DNA of 62,515 bases, from positions 1-62,515 of the forward strand of contig JANYJP010000080.1 in the NCBI GenBank assembly GCA_025358455.1, read 5' to 3'. This stretch comes from Bacteroidales bacterium. Lineage in GTDB: Bacteria > Bacteroidota > Bacteroidia > Bacteroidales > VadinHA17. Below the pieces are notes generated by a model. That model saw only the letters and a program-made list of their open reading frames with translations. It was not told where the DNA came from and made no database searches. The position numbers and the translations under genes were made by a program. Within the stretch, counting starts at the first letter, position 1, and every line of letters starts with the position of its first letter. Below are positions 57,225 to 62,515 of the stretch, in pieces.

Positions 57225-60200
57225 ATGTTAAGAAAACTTGTTATTCTGTGTCTCATTTTGCAGGTATTAATTCCTGTCTCTTTGTATTCACAGACAAAAT
57301 CGGCATTTTCAGGAGATCCTCTAAAATTCAGGGAAGAGCTAAAGACTTTTATGGGACCTAATCTGAGTGATGAACAGATAGCCAACCTGAATACTTTCTC
57401 TGCCAGATGGGACAGTGCAGCCTTCTCAAAAGAGAATATGGTTAAGATAATAGACATCTCCAGCCAGCTCTCTTCCAGATATATGAGACCAGCACCACAT
57501 TTTCATGATTTTCTCCTGACACTTAACTATTTTATTGACTTCAAACGCGAGGACACTTTTTTTAAAAACTGGCTCACGGGGCTAAGTGAATTAGCATTCA
57601 GCCGCAAGTTTACAAATGATAACATTGACACTTATTTCAGGAACTCGGGGTCAATGATAAAAAGTAATGTCTTGTTTGAATCAAGTAGTGTTAAATGGAA
57701 AGTAAAAAACAGTACAACTAAATTTTTACATGACACTACGTTTTATATTGCCATCTCAAATGCAACCCTAACATGTTATTCTCAAAAGGACAGCACAGAA
57801 ATCTATAATGTATCTGGCTCGTATTATCCTGAATTGCAATTATTTAAAGGACAAAAAGGGCTAGTTACCTTCGAGAAAGCGGGTTATTCCAGAAATGATG
57901 TATTTGTTGAGCTTAACGATTATATAATTAACACAACCACTAGTAGTTACACAATTGATTCCGTAAAACTTACACATAAAACCTATTTTAAAAACCCCGT
58001 ATCAGGTACCCTGACTGATAAGGCTGTAAGTTTCGTTAACTGGGAAAAAGCAAATTTCCCCAGGTTCACCACATATACCAAATCATTCCAGATAAAGAAC
58101 ATGTATGAGGGAGTTAATTATGAAGGCGGGCTCTTATTTGAAGGCGCTAATGTAAAAGGTTCCGGAGAAAATTACCTGCCTGCAAAAATATTGCTATTCA
58201 GGCATGATACTCTTTATCTTAAAATCAAGTCGAAGGAGTTTCTTTTCTCAAAAGCGGGGTTGAACAGCCAGGAAACATCAATATCTCTTTATCTCGGCAA
58301 AGATTCAATATACCATTCAAACCTCGGGTTTTCATATTTTGCCAATACCAGACAGGTAAACCTGTTCAGGACAAACAATCCAATATCAAAGAGCCCATAT
58401 TTTGATTCTTTTCACAGTATTGACATGTATTTTGAATACCTGTCGTGGAATATGAAAGAATCAAAAATTATTCTTTCACGGGCAAGAGGAGCATCAATGG
58501 GACAGGCCCGGTTTGAATCATCATCATTTTTTAACTCAGATTACTTCATGCAGCTAATGGGTATGGATGAGTACCATCCGTTAAGCCGGCTGATGAAGTT
58601 TGCAGAATGGTTCTATTCAGAAACCTTCCCCGTGGCTGAATTTGCCAAATGGATGAACAGACCTAAGGAAGCAGTTATCGGGTTATGTATTGATATGGCT
58701 AATAAGGGTTTTGTATTCTATGACCGGACAAATAACGAAATAACAATTAAGAAAAAAACAAAGGATTTTCTCGATTTCTATTCCAGAAGAAAGGATTACG
58801 ATATTTTAAATATTCTCAGTGAAACAAAAGCCCCGACCGACAATGCGATACTTGATCTTAAAAACTTCAGACTAACCGTCAATGGAGTAAGCGGGGTTTT
58901 TCTCAGCGACTCACAAAGGGTTGCAATTTATCCTTACAACAAACAGCTGGTTATCGGTAAAAACAGAAATTTGCAATTTGACGGGGTTGTTGAAGCAGGT
59001 CTGTTTACTGTTTTTGGCCATAATTTCTCCTTCAGTTATGATACATTTAAGATAAGGCTTCAAAAGATCGATTCAATTAGAATATCTGTGGAAACTGATA
59101 AAAAAGATGTTTATGGTAATCCCTTAATAAAAAGTGTCGATAATCTTATTCAGTTAGGCACAGCAGAGTTATATATCGATAAACCTGATAATAAATCAGG
59201 GTTAAAAAGCCTTAAACAATACCCGATAATTAATGCTATAACTTACTCATATATTTTTTACGATAAAATCCCCGGGTTAGAGGGTGTATATCCCCAGAAA
59301 GATTTTTATTTCAAGGCTGATCCTTTCACCTATGAAAATATTGACCATTATTCCAATAAGGATATGAACCTTTCAGGAGAATTTGTCGGAGGGAATATCC
59401 TTAAACCAATGCGACAATTCCTTACTATACAGGAAAATAATTCACTTGGTTTTAATATGGCTATTCCCGAAGAAGGGGTTGATATATATGGAAACAAAGG
59501 AAGGCTGTACGATAATCTTAATATGAGTAATAAAGGATTAATTGGCGATGGTACAATAAAACATCTGACGTCAACAACAAAGTCGGATGAATACAAATTC
59601 TTCCCTGATTCAATGATTACCCGGGCCACAACCTTTGTGATTGACAAAGATGCTTCCGGAATTTTCCCGGCGCTTAACAGCCAGGATGTTGCAATCAAAT
59701 GGCTTACTCAAAAAGATGAGTGGCTGGCAACAAATGCTACCGGAAAATATTTTGATATGTTTGGGAACGGAACAACGCTTGATGGCTCATTAAAACTTAC
59801 ACCGTCGATACTTAATGGTTCTGGTATTATAAATATGACCAATTCAAGAGTTACTTCTAACCTTTTCAGTTTTGCTCCAAATGCAATAAAAGCAGACACT
59901 GCTGACTATAATCTCAAATCGTCCACCACAAGCGGTTATTCCTTTATTGCTGAGAATGCTAATACAGATATTAATTTTGATCAGAAAATGTCGCGTTTCC
60001 ATCTGAACACTGACTCCTCGATGGTGAAATTTCCCGAAATCCAATACATATGTACGATGACTGATTTTACATATGATATGGATGCAAGAGTTCTGGAGAT
60101 GGAGCAAAAAGGAAAGTTAAATTCACCTCTGTTAACATCTGATAAGTTGCTCAGTTTAGATATTAAGCACCTTGATAAACCAACATTCTTTGCGACAAAT

Positions 60201-61718
60201 AACAATTCTGACACTGTTGCTTTTTCCTCCTGGAAAGGAAGTTATCACCTCGACCAGGAATATATTGAAGCAGAAAACATAAATTATATACATATAGCAG
60301 ATGCTCTGATACAACCTGAAAACGGGAAAATAACCATAAACAGGAGAGCAAAGATCCAGCAGATGCAAAATGCTGTTATCGCACTGAATAACAAGTATAT
60401 TCTGCACGATGCAAAGATTGATATTGAGTCTACCAAACGATACACCGGCAGTGCAATTTATGATTACGTTGATGAAAACAAGAATATTCAACCGGTCAAT
60501 TTCCCTGAACTTGCTGTTGATACGCTGACAACAAGTGCCAAAGGATATATACCTGTAACTCAGAAATTCATGCTCAGTCCGGCATTTTCTTTCGCGGGGG
60601 ATGTGAAACTCTATGCCAGGGATGATCTTTTAACATTTACCGGATCAGCAGGAATTGTAAATGACTGCAGTAAAATCACAAGTTATAATGTCAGGTTTAA
60701 ATCCAGAATCGACCCGAAAAATGTTATGATCCCGATTATTGATAAGCCAAGGGATATGAATGATAATCTTGTATTTTCAGGTTCATTTATCAATACAGAT
60801 TCAACCCATATTTATCCTGCATTTCTATCTGCCCAAAAATCCTGGACTGATGTGGCCCTGGTAAATTCCAGTGGTTATCTATATTATGAAAAAGCTAAGG
60901 GAAGATATTTGATTGCTTCACTTGAGAAGCTGGCTGATCTGACACTTCCGGGTAATCTGTTAGCTTTCGACAGAAACTTTTGCATTCTGTCGGGTGAAGG
61001 AAATATAAACTTCGGAGCTAAATACGACCTGTTTAAATTTAACAGTGCAGGCAAGGTAATACATGCAATAGATTCAGGGAAAGTCAATATACAGGCAATT
61101 CTTACTCTCGATTTTCACTTTTCAGCAGAGGCTCTTAAGTTAATGGCTGATGAACTGAGGTTGATGCCTTCGCTTAAACCGGTTAATCTGAACACTGAAC
61201 TGAATAATAAGGCGATGAAAGATCTGCTGGGCGTATCGGCCGCGACACAGGTAAAAGAAGAAATGGATCTTTTTGGTACCTCAAAAAACCTTCCTAAGGA
61301 GTTTGTTTATGAACTGCTTCTTAACGATGTGAATCTCTTCTGGAATGAAGCGTCATCTTCGTTCCGTTCAAATGGGAAAATTGGTATTGGATTCGTCGGG
61401 CAACAACCTATTAATGTATATGTTGACGGATATATAGAAATTCAGCGGAGAAGATCAGGTGATATGATTGATGTATATCTTAAGGCTGATGAATCTACAT
61501 GGTATTACTTTTCGTATTTCAGAGGTGTAATGATGGCCCAGGCAGGAAATAACAATTTTAATACAATCATTTCAAATGCCAAACTGAACGACAGGAAACA
61601 CCCTGAATCATCAGTAAGAGTACCTTATACATATATGATTGCAGCTGAGGACAGACTTGCCCGTTTCCTGAGAAGAATGGCCAGTAATAATGCTGAGGAG
61701 GATTCTGTTACAAAATAG
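57225..61718 (+). CDS. giant secreted beta-rich protein of unknown function
   Basis: I start at ATG 57225 (1497 residues) because a good signal peptide follows (MLRKLVILCLILQVLIPVSL, cleavage near LYSQT). After a helical N-terminal part (about 30-170), the protein is almost entirely beta-strand patterned in repeating turns, with a short helical, winged-helix-like island near 455-530 (FPVAEFAKWMNRPKEAVIG). No lipobox, sorting tail, catalytic or SusD-type motif is visible; the C terminus (RFLRRMASNNAEEDSVTK) is not a PorSS signal. A large periplasmic or surface beta-helix-like scaffold is likely. Function unknown. Confidence 0.75.
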   Translation: MLRKLVILCLILQVLIPVSLYSQTKSAFSGDPLKFREELKTFMGPNLSDEQIANLNTFSARWDSAAFSKENMVKIIDISSQLSSRYMRPAPHFHDFLLTLNYFIDFKREDTFFKNWLTGLSELAFSRKFTNDNIDTYFRNSGSMIKSNVLFESSSVKWKVKNSTTKFLHDTTFYIAISNATLTCYSQKDSTEIYNVSGSYYPELQLFKGQKGLVTFEKAGYSRNDVFVELNDYIINTTTSSYTIDSVKLTHKTYFKNPVSGTLTDKAVSFVNWEKANFPRFTTYTKSFQIKNMYEGVNYEGGLLFEGANVKGSGENYLPAKILLFRHDTLYLKIKSKEFLFSKAGLNSQETSISLYLGKDSIYHSNLGFSYFANTRQVNLFRTNNPISKSPYFDSFHSIDMYFEYLSWNMKESKIILSRARGASMGQARFESSSFFNSDYFMQLMGMDEYHPLSRLMKFAEWFYSETFPVAEFAKWMNRPKEAVIGLCIDMANKGFVFYDRTNNEITIKKKTKDFLDFYSRRKDYDILNILSETKAPTDNAILDLKNFRLTVNGVSGVFLSDSQRVAIYPYNKQLVIGKNRNLQFDGVVEAGLFTVFGHNFSFSYDTFKIRLQKIDSIRISVETDKKDVYGNPLIKSVDNLIQLGTAELYIDKPDNKSGLKSLKQYPIINAITYSYIFYDKIPGLEGVYPQKDFYFKADPFTYENIDHYSNKDMNLSGEFVGGNILKPMRQFLTIQENNSLGFNMAIPEEGVDIYGNKGRLYDNLNMSNKGLIGDGTIKHLTSTTKSDEYKFFPDSMITRATTFVIDKDASGIFPALNSQDVAIKWLTQKDEWLATNATGKYFDMFGNGTTLDGSLKLTPSILNGSGIINMTNSRVTSNLFSFAPNAIKADTADYNLKSSTTSGYSFIAENANTDINFDQKMSRFHLNTDSSMVKFPEIQYICTMTDFTYDMDARVLEMEQKGKLNSPLLTSDKLLSLDIKHLDKPTFFATNNNSDTVAFSSWKGSYHLDQEYIEAENINYIHIADALIQPENGKITINRRAKIQQMQNAVIALNNKYILHDAKIDIESTKRYTGSAIYDYVDENKNIQPVNFPELAVDTLTTSAKGYIPVTQKFMLSPAFSFAGDVKLYARDDLLTFTGSAGIVNDCSKITSYNVRFKSRIDPKNVMIPIIDKPRDMNDNLVFSGSFINTDSTHIYPAFLSAQKSWTDVALVNSSGYLYYEKAKGRYLIASLEKLADLTLPGNLLAFDRNFCILSGEGNINFGAKYDLFKFNSAGKVIHAIDSGKVNIQAILTLDFHFSAEALKLMADELRLMPSLKPVNLNTELNNKAMKDLLGVSAATQVKEEMDLFGTSKNLPKEFVYELLLNDVNLFWNEASSSFRSNGKIGIGFVGQQPINVYVDGYIEIQRRRSGDMIDVYLKADESTWYYFSYFRGVMMAQAGNNNFNTIISNAKLNDRKHPESSVRVPYTYMIAAEDRLARFLRRMASNNAEEDSVTK

Positions 61719-62217
61719 CTGCTTTGCCCCTTTCGCCCAGTTCGATCAGTTCCATATCGTGTATATTTTTGCCATTTATCTGAAACCTTATCGCTGTCAT
61801 AAATTTATGAAAACCATAATATCCTGCTGCACCCGGATTAATATATAAAAATCCTGTTTTCTTGTCGTGCATTACTTTTGCAATATGTGAATGTCCACAG
61901 ATAAAAATGTCTGGAGGATTCTCGTATACTGCAGGTCTGACTCTTTGATCATAATGCCCCGGAGTACCTCCGATATGGGTAAGCCAGACCTTTATATCAT
62001 CTATCTGAAACATCAGATGTTCTTTATAAACCGTTCTTACCAGTGCATCATCAATATTTCCATAAACAGCCCTTAGCGGTTTGAAAGCTGCAAGTTTATC
62101 TGCTGTTTCAATATTCCCGATATCGCCTGCATGCCATATTTCATCACATCCTGCAAAATGGGTATAAAGCCTCGGGTGAATCCATCCATGCGTATCTGAA
62201 AGAAGGCCGATTTTCAT
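61708..62217 (-). CDS. YfcE-family metallophosphoesterase
   Basis: The start is ATG 62217 (169 residues, MKIGLLSDTHGWIHPRL), where the DxH metal motif begins. Further motifs are EIWHAGDIGN, AVYGNIDD, LTHIGGTPGHYD and FICGHSHIAKV, all calcineurin-like phosphoesterase. YfcE/MJ0936-type enzymes are phosphodiesterases of uncertain substrate. Its 3' end overlaps the end of the giant protein gene by 11 bases. Confidence 0.92.
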   Translation of the reverse strand: MKIGLLSDTHGWIHPRLYTHFAGCDEIWHAGDIGNIETADKLAAFKPLRAVYGNIDDALVRTVYKEHLMFQIDDIKVWLTHIGGTPGHYDQRVRPAVYENPPDIFICGHSHIAKVMHDKKTGFLYINPGAAGYYGFHKFMTAIRFQINGKNIHDMELIELGERGKAAIL

Positions 62218-62309
62218 AATTTGATTATCATATAATATTTTAAAAAAGGATTTCCCAATAGCTCTTAAAGGTAAGGCCAAATTATCTATTTTTGTATAAA
62301 CTGATTGCA

Positions 62310-62515
62310 ATGCAGATATTTTATGCTCCTGAGATCAACGGAGATTTGTACACCCTGGACGAAAATGAGTCGAGGCATGTCATTAGAGTATTACGGATGA
62401 CTACAGGAGCAGCCGTAAGGCTTATTGACGGAAAAGGCAATCTTTATGATGGGATAATTACCAACCCGGATCAGAAAAAATGCAGCATCTCAATAACCGG
62501 TATAACAAGGGATTT
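62310..62515 (+). CDS. rsmE: 16S rRNA m3U1498 methyltransferase RsmE, 5' part
   Basis: The ATG at 62310 opens a frame to the window end. The product begins MQIFYAPEINGDLYTLDENE, then SRHVIRVLRMTTGA and LIDGKGNLYDGII, the N-terminal PUA-like domain of RsmE. The full enzyme (about 240 residues) methylates U1498 of 16S rRNA. Only the first 68 codons are present. It diverges from the phosphoesterase gene. Confidence 0.88.
   Translation, partial: MQIFYAPEINGDLYTLDENESRHVIRVLRMTTGAAVRLIDGKGNLYDGIITNPDQKKCSISITGITRD

Overview
This 62.5-kb window looks like chromosomal DNA of a low-GC Bacteroidota bacterium. The indicators are seen in the sequence: FeoA-FeoB fusion, BT_3928-type DoxX protein, two-domain ABC-F ATPase, PQQ-repeat lipoprotein, Bacteroidota-type -7 boxes (TAnnTTTG) and weak Shine-Dalgarno sites. 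Oxygen-sensitive systems (a glycyl radical enzyme with its activase, an Hdr-type iron-sulfur complex, FeoB) together with aconitase and glutathione peroxidase suggest an anaerobe or facultative anaerobe that meets some oxygen. No phage, CRISPR array, rRNA or intact insertion sequence is visible.

Layout. 0.25-5.3 kb (minus): a five-gene heterodisulfide-reductase-like operon, hdrC1-B1-A-C2 followed by a membrane cytochrome-b/HdrD fusion; its gene order resembles the sulfur-oxidation-type Hdr (sHdr) complex. 5.4-11.5 kb: a membrane protein, an M1 peptidase, an MprF-like protein and a small secreted protein. 11.6-14.8 kb: a decayed Crp/Fnr regulator diverging from a sulfide:quinone oxidoreductase-like gene, a TusE/DsrC-family gene, a DsrE2-like gene and a DUF2892 gene. 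15-20.3 kb: a stand-alone IS1595-type zinc-ribbon/HTH protein behind a tandem repeat, then a polyphosphate block (CHAD protein, phosphofructokinase, SixA-like phosphatase, Ppk1). 20.4-22 kb: exported glutathione peroxidase and CAP-domain protein. 22.2-27.2 kb: an apparent operon of glycyl radical enzyme activase, glycyl radical enzyme, ROK kinase and DeoR regulator.

27.4-37.8 kb: VOC protein, tRNA-Pro(TGG), PQQ-repeat lipoprotein, ABC-F ATPase, pterin dehydratase, aconitase, dienelactone hydrolase, release factor 3 and a short gene remnant. 37.9-44.3 kb (minus): sugar porter, GH16 beta-glucanase lipoprotein and a 1154-residue GH94-related protein, probably a beta-glucan utilization operon. 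44.6-62.5 kb: a divergent DHOD-like flavoprotein, transglutaminase-like lipoprotein, FeoAB, YhcH-like protein, hybrid histidine kinase, diadenylate cyclase, FolP, dTMP kinase, DoxX protein, TpiA, a giant secreted beta-rich protein, a YfcE-type phosphodiesterase and the start of RsmE.

How it may work together. The two sulfur-type loci could form one route: the SQR-like enzyme makes persulfide while reducing quinone, the DsrE2/TusE-type carriers relay sulfane sulfur, and the Hdr-like complex oxidizes it with electrons passing to the quinone pool through its membrane subunit. This is inference; TusA, LbpA and EtfAB are not in the window. The glycyl radical locus looks like a phosphorylate-then-eliminate route for an unknown sugar or polyol, and the CHAD/SixA/Ppk1/Pfk block ties polyphosphate to upper glycolysis.
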